64,000 nucleotides of DNA from Pseudoalteromonas sp. UG3-2 (GCF_037120705.1 NZ_JAWLJU010000001.1:620001-684000), one strand, 5' to 3'; positions 47,051-56,934 are shown, counted from the first letter of the stretch. Translations and numbers: made by a program. The notes: generated by a model not told the origin, from the letters alone.

Positions 47051-47914
47051 CTAAAAACGCTCGAGGTAGATGCGGTCAACTAAGAAATTATATTGGCGTT
47101 TTCTTGGATGGCTTTCATTTTGAGTATAATTACTGAGCTCGCCAAGTTTGGTCTCTGGATTCGGATTCAAAATGATAAAAGGCAATGCCGCACTCACATG
47201 GTAGCGATTTTGGGCTGAGAACCGAACATTCACTTCTGGGGTTACGCGAGTGGGGCGACGTATCCGTAATTTGGTATCTTCGGCTAAACTGGCAACTCGG
47301 TATTTTTCTTGTTCAACTAACTGTAACCATTGCTCTTGGTCTATCCTTCTTGGGTTAGCATAGTTAGATGAACGGTTTAGCATTTCAAGTGCGACCTTTT
47401 TGCTTAATACTTTTGTTGCGTGCTTTTTCATCCATGTAAACCTAACGGAGTAAGGGGTTTCTGATTCAAAGTGGATCTTTCGATATGCGGCTAAAGTAAG
47501 TAAGTCGGGAACGGCAGCATGGACGGCCTCAAATCGGGCATCGTTATTTTCTATTTCTAAAATTGCTTTTTTAAATTCATCTTTCGCTTTATTCACGGCT
47601 TGAAGTCGAGACTTTATATTGTTGTTTCGATCGTTAATTAGCAGCAAACCAGGGTAACGTTGCACTAATTTTCCGCTTGCTTTGTCTTGCAAAAATAAAT
47701 CTTGATATGCTTGCAAACAAAACTTCAATGCTTGTTCACCTTCATACTTTTTAACTTGGATTTCTTCAGGAGCTACTTTTTCATCTTCTTTTGTTGCTTT
47801 GGGTAAAGCATAAAAAGACGCTTTTTTTACGTCGGCATTTTTGATTTCAGCAACGAGTTGATTAATATGTGTGTTTAAAATATCAAAGGTTGAACGTATA
47901 GAAAATGTTGTCAT
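47051..47914 (-). CDS. tus: Replication terminator protein Tus
   Basis: A 287-residue basic protein; E. coli Tus has 309. Similarity extends along the length: FYALPKATKEDE against FSLPEVKKEDE, RFEAVHAAVPDLLTLAAYR against RFEWVHRHLPGLITLNAYR, VRFTWMKKH against LRFGWANKH, and TKLRIRRPTRVTPEVNVRF against AKLKIKRPVKVQPIARVWY. The E. coli residues that hold the flipped Ter cytosine (Phe140, His144, Gly149, Leu150) correspond here to Phe128, His132, Asp137 and Leu138, so three of four are kept. Tus binds Ter DNA and stops replication forks from one side only. Ter-like sites lie on both flanks, one of them in the gene's own leader, five bases before the ATG, which implies autorepression. Confidence 0.92.
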   Translation of the reverse strand: MTTFSIRSTFDILNTHINQLVAEIKNADVKKASFYALPKATKEDEKVAPEEIQVKKYEGEQALKFCLQAYQDLFLQDKASGKLVQRYPGLLLINDRNNNIKSRLQAVNKAKDEFKKAILEIENNDARFEAVHAAVPDLLTLAAYRKIHFESETPYSVRFTWMKKHATKVLSKKVALEMLNRSSNYANPRRIDQEQWLQLVEQEKYRVASLAEDTKLRIRRPTRVTPEVNVRFSAQNRYHVSAALPFIILNPNPETKLGELSNYTQNESHPRKRQYNFLVDRIYLERF

Positions 47915-47918
47915 ACTT

Positions 47919-47935
47919 GTATGATGTGTTCTTTT
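47919..47935 (+). other. Ter-like fork barrier in the tus leader
   Basis: GTATGATGTGTTCTTTT on the plus strand, ending five bases before the (leftward) tus start codon. It should stop rightward forks and is the first such barrier met by a fork leaving the origin to the right. Tus bound here would also cover the tus ribosome site or promoter. Confidence 0.82.
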
Positions 47936-48078
47936 AATAAGACAATTATATCAAATTTTCCGTATTTAGGGGGTAGTTAATCGTTTAATTATCGAAATCA
48001 TTAAGGTTTACTTATGCACTGCTTTTTGAATATCTACCTAACTATAGCTTCAATTTAAAATTCTTTAAGAATTAAGTG

Positions 48079-48094
48079 GTATGATGTGTTCTTT
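48079..48094 (+). other. Ter-like fork barrier, plus orientation
   Basis: GTATGATGTGTTCTTT, 160 bases beyond the tus-leader copy and in the same orientation. Predicted to stop rightward forks as a second barrier. Confidence 0.8.
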
Positions 48095-48663
48095 ATTCTC
48101 ACGCGATGATAAGCCAATCCTTAAAGGCTCGCAATCGCTTAATGCAAATATTCATATCTGCCACAGTTGGATACCAAAAAAACGATATCGGACATAGTGG
48201 TTAAGAAGATATAGTAAGACAGCTTGTCTCGCTGCGATTAGTTAACGCGATTCTAAATAGGGTATAGACCTTGCAATTTTTAAATACAAAAAGCCTGGTC
48301 AATTCAGTACCTTTTAATCTTCGGGGGTAATAACAACAATAGGATTTGCATTGGGGGTTATTAATCAGCAAAACTCCCATAGGTCTTACAACAATACTTC
48401 CAACAAGGCAGAAGCTACAAAAGCGCAGAATCACTTAAGAAATAAAAGCCCAAGAACTTTTTAAGGATCTGCGCTAATACATTGAAATGGCTTCAGGCGA
48501 TACGACGTAAAACATCCACTTACTGCTACTTATTTGCTCAAAGCCCGTTGCTTTTTTAAACTCAGATTAACTAAGCATGCATATTTAAATCGCAAAGCGA
48601 ACCTTTGCTTTTGTCAAATGTATAAAAAACAAATGACATACTAGCTATAATATAAAGTTAAAT

Positions 48664-48679
48664 AGTATGATGTGTTCTT
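48664..48679 (+). other. Ter-like fork barrier, plus orientation
   Basis: AGTATGATGTGTTCTT, about 85 bases before the DAHP synthase start. A third barrier against rightward forks. It sits in the likely promoter or leader region of the gene, so Tus could also affect its transcription. Confidence 0.8.
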
Positions 48680-48763
48680 GATTTACTACATTTCTCTTGA
48701 TGTAACAGGTCACATGGGGTAGTGTTCATGTGTGGTAACACATATAGGAATGAGGAAATTATA

Positions 48764-50113
48764 ATGGCCAATTGGAGCCCAAGTAGCTGGAGAGATAAGC
48801 CTATCCTGCAGCAGCCTGAATACCCAGATTCAGAGCAGTTAAAAAAAGTCGAATCCGAACTGAATGCCGCACCACCTTTGGTGTTTGCTGAAGAAACAAG
48901 AAGCTTATATAAAAGTTTAGCGGATGTTTGTGAAGGCAAGGCATTTATATTACAAGGTGGTGATTGTGCCGAGTCTTTTTCAGACTTCAGTGCAGCAAAT
49001 ATTCGCGACACCTTTAAAACCCTTTTGCAAATGGCCGTTGTGCTTACCTACGGTGGCAAATGCCCAGTGGTAAAAATTGCCAGAATGGCAGGGCAGTACG
49101 CAAAACCACGTTCTTCTGATTATGAAACAATTAATGGCGTGTCTTTACCATCATACCGTGGTGACATTGTTAATAGTTTTGAATTTACTGAAGATGCGCG
49201 GATACCCGACCCACAGAGGTTGATGAAGGCCTATCATCATAGCGCAGCGACGCTTAATTTACTTCGCGCATTTGCCCAAGGTGGTCTTGCTGATTTACAC
49301 CAAGTCAACCGCTGGAATATGAGTTTTGTTGCTGCGAATCCACTTAAAGATAAATTCCAGATGCTCGCGGAGCGAATTCAAGAAGCGCTTGAGTTCATGG
49401 AAGTGTGTGGTGTGGATTCAACCGTAGCCCCTAGTCTAAAAGAAACTCAGCTTTATACTTCCCACGAAGCCCTATTGCTAGGATACGAAGAAGCGTTAAC
49501 TCGCCGCGACCACTTAAGCGGTGACTGGTATGATTGTTCTTCGCATTTTGTTTGGATTGGGGAGCGTACAAGACAATTGGATCATGCTCATATTGAGTTT
49601 TTCCGCGGTATTAAAAACCCAATTGGGGTTAAAGTCGGCCCAGGTATGCAAGAAGATGAGCTTATCAATCTTATTGACGCGCTAAACCCAGACAATATTC
49701 CAGGTCGCTTGACGCTTATTACGCGGATGGGTGCCGATGTATTGCCGGAAAAACTACCAAAACTAGTGCGCCGAGTGCAGCAAGAAGGACGAAAAGTCAT
49801 TTGGACGTCCGATCCAATGCACGGCAACACAGAAAAGTCCAGTACTGGCTACAAGACCCGTAGTTTCAATAATATTTTACGTGAAATTAGCCAGTTTTTT
49901 GCTGTTCACAAAGCAGAAGGCAGCTACCCAGGTGGCGTTCACTTGGAAATGACTGGTCAACACGTCACGGAATGTACTGGCGGTGCCTATGGTCTTTCTG
50001 ATGAAGATTTATCACAGCGTTATCGCACCCAATGTGATCCGCGTTTAAATGCAGACCAAGTACTTGAACTTGGCTTCTTAGTTGCGGATCTTTTAAAAGA
50101 CGCTAGAAAATAA
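48764..50113 (+). CDS. Class II 3-deoxy-7-phosphoheptulonate (DAHP) synthase
   Basis: About 449 residues from the ATG at 48764 (GAGGAA upstream). It opens [19 protein letters not shown] and contains [33 protein letters not shown] and [14 protein letters not shown], the signature of plant-type (AroA-II) DAHP synthases, unrelated in sequence to E. coli AroF/G/H. It joins phosphoenolpyruvate and erythrose 4-phosphate in the first step of aromatic synthesis. The next two genes make phosphoenolpyruvate (ppsA) and regulate that step (ppsR), so the cluster links substrate supply to the shikimate pathway. Confidence 0.95.
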   Translation: MANWSPSSWRDKPILQQPEYPDSEQLKKVESELNAAPPLVFAEETRSLYKSLADVCEGKAFILQGGDCAESFSDFSAANIRDTFKTLLQMAVVLTYGGKCPVVKIARMAGQYAKPRSSDYETINGVSLPSYRGDIVNSFEFTEDARIPDPQRLMKAYHHSAATLNLLRAFAQGGLADLHQVNRWNMSFVAANPLKDKFQMLAERIQEALEFMEVCGVDSTVAPSLKETQLYTSHEALLLGYEEALTRRDHLSGDWYDCSSHFVWIGERTRQLDHAHIEFFRGIKNPIGVKVGPGMQEDELINLIDALNPDNIPGRLTLITRMGADVLPEKLPKLVRRVQQEGRKVIWTSDPMHGNTEKSSTGYKTRSFNNILREISQFFAVHKAEGSYPGGVHLEMTGQHVTECTGGAYGLSDEDLSQRYRTQCDPRLNADQVLELGFLVADLLKDARK

Positions 50114-50136
50114 TAATACCTTTTAGTGGTTAAAAG

Positions 50137-50161
50137 AAAGGCTGCAGCAGCAGCCTTTTTT
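50137..50161. terminator. Terminator between the DAHP synthase and ppsR genes
   Basis: AAAGGCTGC pairs with GCAGCCTTT around AGCA, with six Ts on the plus strand. It overlaps the ppsR stop codon at 50160 and lies between convergent genes. Confidence 0.88.
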
Positions 50162-50969
50162 AATACTTATGGCGTTTAAGTCCTGTCTCTGAAATAATCT
50201 TGGCTGATATTTCTTCAACAGAATATCGCGTGCTGTTGAGAAAGGGCACCTTATATTTTTTGAATAACATCTCAACTTCCCGTATTTCAATACGACATTG
50301 TCTTATTGATGCATAGCGAGAGTTGGCCATACGTTCCTGTCTTATAGCGGCAAGACGCTCTGCGTCTATGGTTAGGCCAAATAGTTTCTTTCTATATTTA
50401 TCTAAACATTTTGGTAAGCGGCCACTTTCTAAATCCTCTTCAGTCATAGGGTAGTTTGCAGCCTTAATGCCATATTGTAATGCCAAATATAAGCTAGTAG
50501 GTGTCTTACCGCTACGGCTTACTCCCACCAAAATAATATCTGCTTCGTTATAATCTTTTATATTTGCGCCGTCATCATTGGCTAAAGCATAATTAACCGC
50601 ATCGATTCTAAAGTCGTAACTGGATTCGTGAATACTGTGTGTTCGGTGCATTTTAGGAACTGGTTTTACTTTCAATTCGCGTTTTACTATTTCACTGGCA
50701 TAAGATAAAAAGTCATAACACACTCCTTGCGAAGACGCGATAATGTCAGATAACTCTGGATTAACAAAAGTAAAAAATACCAGCGGCTTTTGCCCAGAAG
50801 ATTCGGCTATTGAATCGATTAAGGTTTTAATTTCATTCGCTTTATTAGTTGTCTCAACAAACGGAATGGTCTGATGATTAAAATCAACAGGAAACATAGA
50901 AAGCGTTGCATGACCGAAGACTTCAGAGGTGATGGCGGTGCCATCCGATATATAAAATGCGGTTCTCAT
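50160..50969 (-). CDS. ppsR: PEP synthetase regulatory protein (kinase/pyrophosphorylase)
   Basis: About 269 residues from the ATG at 50969 (MRTAFYISDGTAITSE), the typical family start; an ATG five codons earlier is also possible. The P-loop is IILVGVSRSGKTPTSLYLAL near residue 150. Proteins of this family (YdiA/PSRP, PF03618) inactivate PEP synthase by ADP-dependent phosphorylation and reactivate it by phosphate-dependent dephosphorylation. It is divergent from ppsA, its expected target, across about 140 bases. Confidence 0.95.
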   Translation of the reverse strand: MRTAFYISDGTAITSEVFGHATLSMFPVDFNHQTIPFVETTNKANEIKTLIDSIAESSGQKPLVFFTFVNPELSDIIASSQGVCYDFLSYASEIVKRELKVKPVPKMHRTHSIHESSYDFRIDAVNYALANDDGANIKDYNEADIILVGVSRSGKTPTSLYLALQYGIKAANYPMTEEDLESGRLPKCLDKYRKKLFGLTIDAERLAAIRQERMANSRYASIRQCRIEIREVEMLFKKYKVPFLNSTRYSVEEISAKIISETGLKRHKY

Positions 50970-51112
50970 ATGGCAATTATTCATTCAGAAATTAGTGAAA
51001 ATAAGCCGTCGTGGTTTACGAAGACTGCCTTACCGTTGTAGAATGCACTCGACCTAATGGAAAGGTCAAATAATCTCTCACATTTAATACAATTTGTTTT
51101 GGAGACAGTTCC

Positions 51113-53488
51113 GTGCAAGACTACGTTCTCTGGTATCAAGAGTTAGGTATGCAAGACGTACCTCGAGTTGGTGGTAAAAACGCTTCTCTAGGTGAAATGA
51201 TATCTAACCTTGCTAACGCTGGTGTACAAGTGCCAGGTGGATTCGCTACAACCGCTGAAGCATTTAATGAGTTCCTTGAACAATCAGGGCTCAATGAAAA
51301 AATCCACAGTATTTTAGATTCCCTCGATGTTGACGATGTCAACGAACTGGCCAAAGTCGGCGCCCAAATACGTCAATGGGTCATCGACACACCTTTCCAA
51401 CCAGAACTAGACGCAGCAATTAAAGACGCCTATCAGCAACTTCACGGTGATGCTAACCAAGATGTGTCATTCGCAGTTCGCTCCTCAGCCACCGCAGAAG
51501 ACATGCCTGACGCCTCCTTCGCAGGCCAACAAGAAACCTTTTTGAATGTTCGTGGTATCGATGCCGTTATGGTAGCGATTAAACACGTTTTCGCATCACT
51601 CTTTAATGACCGTGCAATTTCATATCGTGTTCACCAAGGTTATGACCACCGTGGTGTAGCACTTTCTGCAGGTATTCAGCGCATGGTTCGTTCTGATAAG
51701 GCCGCTTCTGGAGTCATGTTCTCTATTGATACAGAATCTGGTTTTGAGGACGTGGTTTTTGTCACCTCGAGCTATGGCTTAGGTGAAATGGTAGTACAGG
51801 GCGCCGTTAACCCGGATGAGTTTTATGTTCATAAGCCAACGCTTGCCAATGCCAAACCCGCGGTGTTAAAACGCAATATTGGTTCAAAAGCCATTCAAAT
51901 GATTTACTCAAGCGATGAGTCGCACGGTAAACAAGTTGAGATTGTGGATGTTGACTCTGCACTTTCAAACCGCTTCTCAATCACTGATGCTGAAGTAGAA
52001 GAGTTGGCAAAACAAGCGGTAATCATCGAAAAGCATTATGGTCGTCCAATGGACATCGAGTGGGCTAAAGATGGCAATGACGGTAAGCTTTACATCGTTC
52101 AGGCTCGTCCAGAAACCGTTCGCTCTAACGAAGACGCTAACGTCATGGAGCGTTTCCAGCTTAAACAGAAATCCAACGTTATTGCCGAAGGCCGTGCCAT
52201 TGGCCACAAAATCGGTAGCGGTGTTGTCAAAGTGTTGAGCTCGATTGATGAAATGGACTCAGTTAAACCTGGCGATGTATTGGTTACTGATATGACCGAC
52301 CCTGATTGGGAACCTATCATGAAACGCGCCTCTGCTATTGTAACTAATCGCGGCGGCCGTACTTGTCATGCTGCAATTATAGCCAGAGAGCTTGGCATTC
52401 CAGCCGTTGTAGGTTGTGGTAATGCTACGGATTTAATCACTAACGGTACACAAGTTACGGTATCGTGTTCAGAGGGTGACACAGGTTACATTTACGAGGG
52501 TGAACTTGAGTTTGACGTGATTTCTTCACGCATTGACTCTATGCCAGACATTCCCATGAAGATCATGATGAACGTCGGTAACCCAGACAGAGCATTCGAC
52601 TTTGCCAAGCTACCTCATGCCGGTATTGGCTTAGCGCGTCTTGAATTTATCATCAACAGAATGATTGGTATTCACCCCAAAGCACTGTTACATTTTGATA
52701 AACAAGACGCTGCGTTGCAGGCCGAAATAACAGACATGATTGCCGGTTATGATTCGCCTGTTGAATTCTACATCAATAAACTGGTTGAAGGCATTGCCAC
52801 CTTAGGTGCTTCTTTTGCACCAGAGCGTGTTATTGTGCGTATGTCCGACTTTAAGTCGAACGAATACGCCAACCTGGTAGGTGGTCAACAGTTCGAGCCG
52901 GAAGAAGAAAACCCAATGATTGGTTTCCGTGGCGCATCACGTTATATCTCTAAAGACTTTAGAGAATGTTTTGCTCTCGAGTGTGAAGCCATCAAACGTG
53001 TTCGCAATGACATGGGTTTGACCAATGTCGAAATCATGATCCCGTTCGTGCGCACATTAGAAGAAGCCGCTCAAGTCATCCAATTACTTGAAGAACACGG
53101 TCTAAAACGTGGTGAAAATGGCTTAAAAGTAATTATGATGTGCGAACTGCCATCGAATTGCTTATTAGCGGAAGAGTTCCTTGAGTATTTCGATGGCTTC
53201 TCTATTGGCTCGAACGATTTAACTCAGCTAACTCTTGGCCTTGATAGGGATTCTGGCTTAATCGCACATTTATTCGATGAGCGCAATCCTGCGATTAAAA
53301 AGCTACTGTCAATGGCGATTCAAACTGCAAAAGCCAAAGGTAAGTACGTTGGTATTTGTGGTCAAGGCCCTTCTGATCACGAAGACTTTGCAGCCTGGTT
53401 GGTAGAACAAGGTATTGATTCGGTCTCACTCAATCCAGATACGGTATTAGAGACTTGGTTATACCTAGCAGAGAAATTTAAAGCATAA
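51113..53488 (+). CDS. ppsA: Phosphoenolpyruvate synthase
   Basis: A 791-residue enzyme starting at a GTG (GGAGAC upstream). Order: PEP/pyruvate-binding ATP-grasp domain (about 5-345; [39 protein letters not shown]), the phosphohistidine swivel domain with [14 protein letters not shown] (catalytic His419), and a TIM-barrel PEP-utilising domain (about 480-785; [19 protein letters not shown]). It converts pyruvate, ATP and water to PEP, AMP and phosphate, for gluconeogenesis and for feeding PEP to aromatic synthesis. It is divergent from ppsR and ends in a strong terminator. Confidence 0.97.
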   Translation: MQDYVLWYQELGMQDVPRVGGKNASLGEMISNLANAGVQVPGGFATTAEAFNEFLEQSGLNEKIHSILDSLDVDDVNELAKVGAQIRQWVIDTPFQPELDAAIKDAYQQLHGDANQDVSFAVRSSATAEDMPDASFAGQQETFLNVRGIDAVMVAIKHVFASLFNDRAISYRVHQGYDHRGVALSAGIQRMVRSDKAASGVMFSIDTESGFEDVVFVTSSYGLGEMVVQGAVNPDEFYVHKPTLANAKPAVLKRNIGSKAIQMIYSSDESHGKQVEIVDVDSALSNRFSITDAEVEELAKQAVIIEKHYGRPMDIEWAKDGNDGKLYIVQARPETVRSNEDANVMERFQLKQKSNVIAEGRAIGHKIGSGVVKVLSSIDEMDSVKPGDVLVTDMTDPDWEPIMKRASAIVTNRGGRTCHAAIIARELGIPAVVGCGNATDLITNGTQVTVSCSEGDTGYIYEGELEFDVISSRIDSMPDIPMKIMMNVGNPDRAFDFAKLPHAGIGLARLEFIINRMIGIHPKALLHFDKQDAALQAEITDMIAGYDSPVEFYINKLVEGIATLGASFAPERVIVRMSDFKSNEYANLVGGQQFEPEEENPMIGFRGASRYISKDFRECFALECEAIKRVRNDMGLTNVEIMIPFVRTLEEAAQVIQLLEEHGLKRGENGLKVIMMCELPSNCLLAEEFLEYFDGFSIGSNDLTQLTLGLDRDSGLIAHLFDERNPAIKKLLSMAIQTAKAKGKYVGICGQGPSDHEDFAAWLVEQGIDSVSLNPDTVLETWLYLAEKFKA

Positions 53489-53495
53489 AAATAAT

Positions 53496-53521
53496 GGCCT
53501 CGATTTTTCGAGGCCTATTTT
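53496..53521. terminator. Bidirectional terminator after ppsA
   Basis: GGCCTCGA pairs with TCGAGGCC around TTTT, followed by TATTTTTTA. It overlaps the end of the convergent small gene at 53515. Confidence 0.9.
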
Positions 53522-53721
53522 TTAAGTAGCTGGTCAAGTTTATAACAACCTTCTTTAAACATAACCTGAGTACGTCTTAACGGTTTTCTAGCATTTGGGT
53601 GATTAATCGCAAAGCACAGCAATGCGGCAAGTAAAAACACCACCGATGGACCCGGTACAATAATAAAGATTAGCGCTAACACGACAAACAAAGCACCTAG
53701 AAAGTCATAAAAATATTTCAT
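53515..53721 (-). CDS. Small PGPGW-type membrane protein
   Basis: A 68-residue protein with two membrane helices (about 7-24 and 28-42) joined by a VPGPS turn, followed by a basic tail (NPNARKPLRR). The ALIFIIVPGPSVVFLLAAL pattern fits the PGPGW family of small inner-membrane proteins of unknown function. CTCC/GGAG is present before the ATG on the minus strand. It converges on ppsA. Confidence 0.7.
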   Translation of the reverse strand: MKYFYDFLGALFVVLALIFIIVPGPSVVFLLAALLCFAINHPNARKPLRRTQVMFKEGCYKLDQLLKK

Positions 53722-53859
53722 ATTTCGTCTCCTCTAAATCTAAAGTATACAAAGCTTCGTAAAATATAATATTTCGATTTGTAACAAAGCATAAAATTCT
53801 CAATTTGATGTGACACGCTTCGTGTTACAATCACGCTAAACAAAGCAGTGTAGACCGTC

Positions 53860-56800
53860 ATGATCGCAAAAATTAGCCAACAAGATTCAGCCAACCAAGT
53901 AATTAATCTTTATCAGGAAAAGCTAAAATCCGCGGGGTTTCTTGGTGACATAGATACGAGTTATGCTACTCGACTGGTCACTTCAACTGACAATAGTATT
54001 TATCAGCAAGTGCCACAAGCGGTACTGTTTCCGAAATCAGATAAAGACATAAAACTCGCTTTAGACATTGCGCAACAAGACCCTTTTTTATCTTTAACGT
54101 TCGGGCCTCGTGGTGGCGGTACTGGTACCAACGGCCAATCACTAACACCCGGTATAGTAATTGATCTTTCACGGCACATGCGTGAAATTTTAGAAATTAA
54201 CGAAAAAGAAGGGTGGGTTCGTGTTCAAGCCGGTGTAATTAAAGATCAACTCAATGACTTTTTGCGCCCTTATGGCTATTTTTTCTCGCCGGATCTATCC
54301 ACCAGTAATCGCGCAACCATTGGCGGCATGATTAATACCGACGCATCAGGGCAGGGCTCTTTGGTTTATGGTAAGACAAGTGATCATGTTTTAGGGTTAA
54401 AAACATTTTTAGTGGATGGTACAGAACTAAACACGTCTCGTTTGGCCATAGACAAAGCACAACTGCTCGCAGAACAACCAGGGAAAGTGGCAGAAATCTA
54501 TCAGCAAGTTATTGATATCTGCAAGAATAAACGCGAACTTATTGTGCAAAAATTCCCCCGTCTAAACCGTTTCTTAACCGGTTATGACTTAGAGAATGTG
54601 TTTGATGATTCCCTTACCAGCTTCGATTTATCCAGGATCATCACCGGTTCCGAAGGGTCTCTTGGGATTGTAACGGAAGCGAAATTAAATTTAACACCAA
54701 TACAACCGTTTAAAACACTGATCAATATAAAATACGATTCCTTTGAATCAGCACTGCGCAACAGTCCCTTTTTGGTTTCGGCCCAAGCAACATCCGTAGA
54801 AACAGTTGATAGTAAAGTACTGAATCTTGCTAAAGAGGATATTATCTGGCATTCAGTATCGGACTTAATAACTGAGGTGCCTGGTGTTTCTATGCAAGGC
54901 CTTAACATGGTCGAATTTAATGGTGAGTCGGAAGAGGAAATACGCTCAAAAGTCGACAGCCTTTGCCAACGCTTGGATCAACTTATTGCCAATAAAGAAG
55001 CTGGGATCATCGGTTACCAATTAACTAACGATAAAGCGGATATTCTTAAAATTTATGCGATGCGGAAAAAATCGGTTGGCTTATTGGGAAATGTCAAAGG
55101 CGCAAAAAAACCATTAGCCTTTGCAGAAGATACGGCAGTACCACCCGAAAACTTAGCTGATTTTATTATGGAGTTTCGGGATTTACTCGATGCCCATCAA
55201 CTTGACTATGGCATGTTCGGCCATGTTGATGCTGGGGTGCTACATGTGAGGCCGGCACTTGATATGTGCGATCCGGAACAAGAAAAATTGCTCCGTACCA
55301 TTTCCGATGAAGTAGTTAAACTCACCGCAAAGTACAAAGGGTTAATGTGGGGTGAGCATGGTAAAGGATATCGTAGTGAATATGGCCCAGAGTTTTTTGG
55401 TGAAGAACTGTTTACCGAGCTGCGTAAAATTAAAGGCTTGTTTGACAAGAATAACCGCCTAAACCCCGGAAAAATTTGTACACCACTTGATTCAAAAGAG
55501 AGCCTAGTTTCTGTTGATGACCAAAAACGCGCTTGGTTTGATAAACAAATTCCTACTGCGGTTAAAAGCAATTATGAGGCGCCGATCAATTGTAACGGCA
55601 ACGGTCTTTGCTTTAATTACGATGATAACTCGCCAATGTGCCCATCTTATAAAGTCACCAAAGACCGTCGTTTTTCACCTAAAGGTAGGGCAGGACTATT
55701 TAAAGAATGGCTAAGACTACAAACTGAAAAGGGCATTGATTTAGTAGCAACAGAAAATCAGCTTATTGACGGCAACAAAACAAGCAGTTGGTGGCAACGA
55801 CTGCGTAATTCAAGAAACCCAGAAGATTATGATTTTTCCCATGAAGTAAAAATGTCCATGGATGAATGTTTAGCTTGTAAGGCATGTACCACTGCTTGCC
55901 CGATAAAAGTGGATGTGCCCACTTTCAGAGCAAAGTTTTTAAACTTCTACTACAGCCGCTACAACCGACCTTTAAAAGATTACTTAGTTGGTAACTTGGA
56001 GAAGTGCTTACCAACCATGGCTAAGGTCCCGAGCTTGGTTAATTTTATACAAAATTTACCACCAGCTAAATATATAATTGAAAACTGGATTGGCTATATT
56101 GATTCGCCACAATTAAGTAAAAGACAGCTGCAACAACGTATAGACAAAAAGTTTTTCTATCATCCACAACAATATACACAGTTAAGTAAAGAAGAGCAGA
56201 ACAAGGTTGTTTTTATTGTCCAAGACCCGTTTACCAGCTTTTATGAAGCCGAGCTAGTATCTGACTTTGTCGAACTAGTAACAAAATTAGGCTTTTATCC
56301 GCAAGTGTTACCATTTCATCCAAATGGCAAACCGCAACATGTGAAAGGCTTTTTACGTCAATTTAAACAAACAGCGAAGAACACCAGCGATTTTCTTAAT
56401 CAAATAAGTCAGCATAACAGACCACTTGTTGGTTTAGATGCTTCCTTAGTCATGTGTTATCGCGACGAATACAAAGACATTCTACAACATCAAGGTGATT
56501 TTGAAGTCAGTCTTGCTCACGAATGGTTGAGCACGGTTGAGCTGCCATCACTGCAAGCAAAACAAGACAATGATTATTTGTTGCTGACTCACTGCACAGA
56601 GACTACGGCTATGCCGGAGTCAAAACAAGTATGGCAACAAACTTTTGCCCACTTTGGTTTAACGTTGCAAGGCAAAAATACTGGTTGTTGCGGTATGGCG
56701 GGTACCTATGGTCATGAAAAGCAAAACCAAGAAAATTCCAAAGCCTTGTACGCCAGCTCTTGGCAACCTATGATTGAGCAAGCCGGTGAGAAACAAGTGT

Positions 56801-56895
56801 TGGCAACAGGCTTTTCTTGTCGCTGCCAAGTAAAAAGGTTTAGTAACAATAAACCTAAACACCCAATTCAAATTCTAAATCAATCTCTAAACTAA
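53860..56895 (+). CDS. ydiJ: FAD/Fe-S oxidoreductase, YdiJ-type D-2-hydroxyglutarate dehydrogenase
   Basis: A 1011-residue fused enzyme close to E. coli YdiJ in length and order. FAD-binding PCMH domain (about 40-270; FGPRGGGTGTNGQSLTPGIVIDLS, TIGGMINTDASGQGSL), FAD-oxidase C-terminal domain (about 280-540; GMFGHVDAGVLHVRP), two 4Fe-4S clusters (CNGNGLCFNYDDNSPMC region and CLACKACTTACPIKVDVP, about 660-690), and a CCG-type domain (GCCGMAGTYGHEKQ, near 945). YdiJ proteins oxidise D-2-hydroxyglutarate to 2-oxoglutarate and pass electrons to a membrane acceptor. It appears to be a single-gene unit with its own terminator. Confidence 0.92.
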   Translation: MIAKISQQDSANQVINLYQEKLKSAGFLGDIDTSYATRLVTSTDNSIYQQVPQAVLFPKSDKDIKLALDIAQQDPFLSLTFGPRGGGTGTNGQSLTPGIVIDLSRHMREILEINEKEGWVRVQAGVIKDQLNDFLRPYGYFFSPDLSTSNRATIGGMINTDASGQGSLVYGKTSDHVLGLKTFLVDGTELNTSRLAIDKAQLLAEQPGKVAEIYQQVIDICKNKRELIVQKFPRLNRFLTGYDLENVFDDSLTSFDLSRIITGSEGSLGIVTEAKLNLTPIQPFKTLINIKYDSFESALRNSPFLVSAQATSVETVDSKVLNLAKEDIIWHSVSDLITEVPGVSMQGLNMVEFNGESEEEIRSKVDSLCQRLDQLIANKEAGIIGYQLTNDKADILKIYAMRKKSVGLLGNVKGAKKPLAFAEDTAVPPENLADFIMEFRDLLDAHQLDYGMFGHVDAGVLHVRPALDMCDPEQEKLLRTISDEVVKLTAKYKGLMWGEHGKGYRSEYGPEFFGEELFTELRKIKGLFDKNNRLNPGKICTPLDSKESLVSVDDQKRAWFDKQIPTAVKSNYEAPINCNGNGLCFNYDDNSPMCPSYKVTKDRRFSPKGRAGLFKEWLRLQTEKGIDLVATENQLIDGNKTSSWWQRLRNSRNPEDYDFSHEVKMSMDECLACKACTTACPIKVDVPTFRAKFLNFYYSRYNRPLKDYLVGNLEKCLPTMAKVPSLVNFIQNLPPAKYIIENWIGYIDSPQLSKRQLQQRIDKKFFYHPQQYTQLSKEEQNKVVFIVQDPFTSFYEAELVSDFVELVTKLGFYPQVLPFHPNGKPQHVKGFLRQFKQTAKNTSDFLNQISQHNRPLVGLDASLVMCYRDEYKDILQHQGDFEVSLAHEWLSTVELPSLQAKQDNDYLLLTHCTETTAMPESKQVWQQTFAHFGLTLQGKNTGCCGMAGTYGHEKQNQENSKALYASSWQPMIEQAGEKQVLATGFSCRCQVKRFSNNKPKHPIQILNQSLN

Positions 56896-56904
56896 TCTGC
56901 AAAA

Positions 56905-56934
56905 GAAACCGAGTTCAAAGCTCGGTTTCTTTAT
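56905..56934 (+). terminator. Terminator of ydiJ
   Basis: GAAACCGAG pairs with CTCGGTTTC around a seven-base loop, followed by TTTAT, nine bases past the stop. Confidence 0.85.

Larger units (their letters stand above)
47936..48763. other. Gene-poor stretch between tus and the DAHP synthase gene
   Basis: About 830 bases with two Ter-like sites and no supported gene. Short frames in 48200-48540 look like remnants of coding sequence broken by stops; no family could be named. Confidence 0.5.

Noticed and set aside
48201..48540. Broken frames that might be a transposase or integrase remnant
   Set aside because: Several stops in every frame and no motif that names a family; recorded only as decayed sequence.
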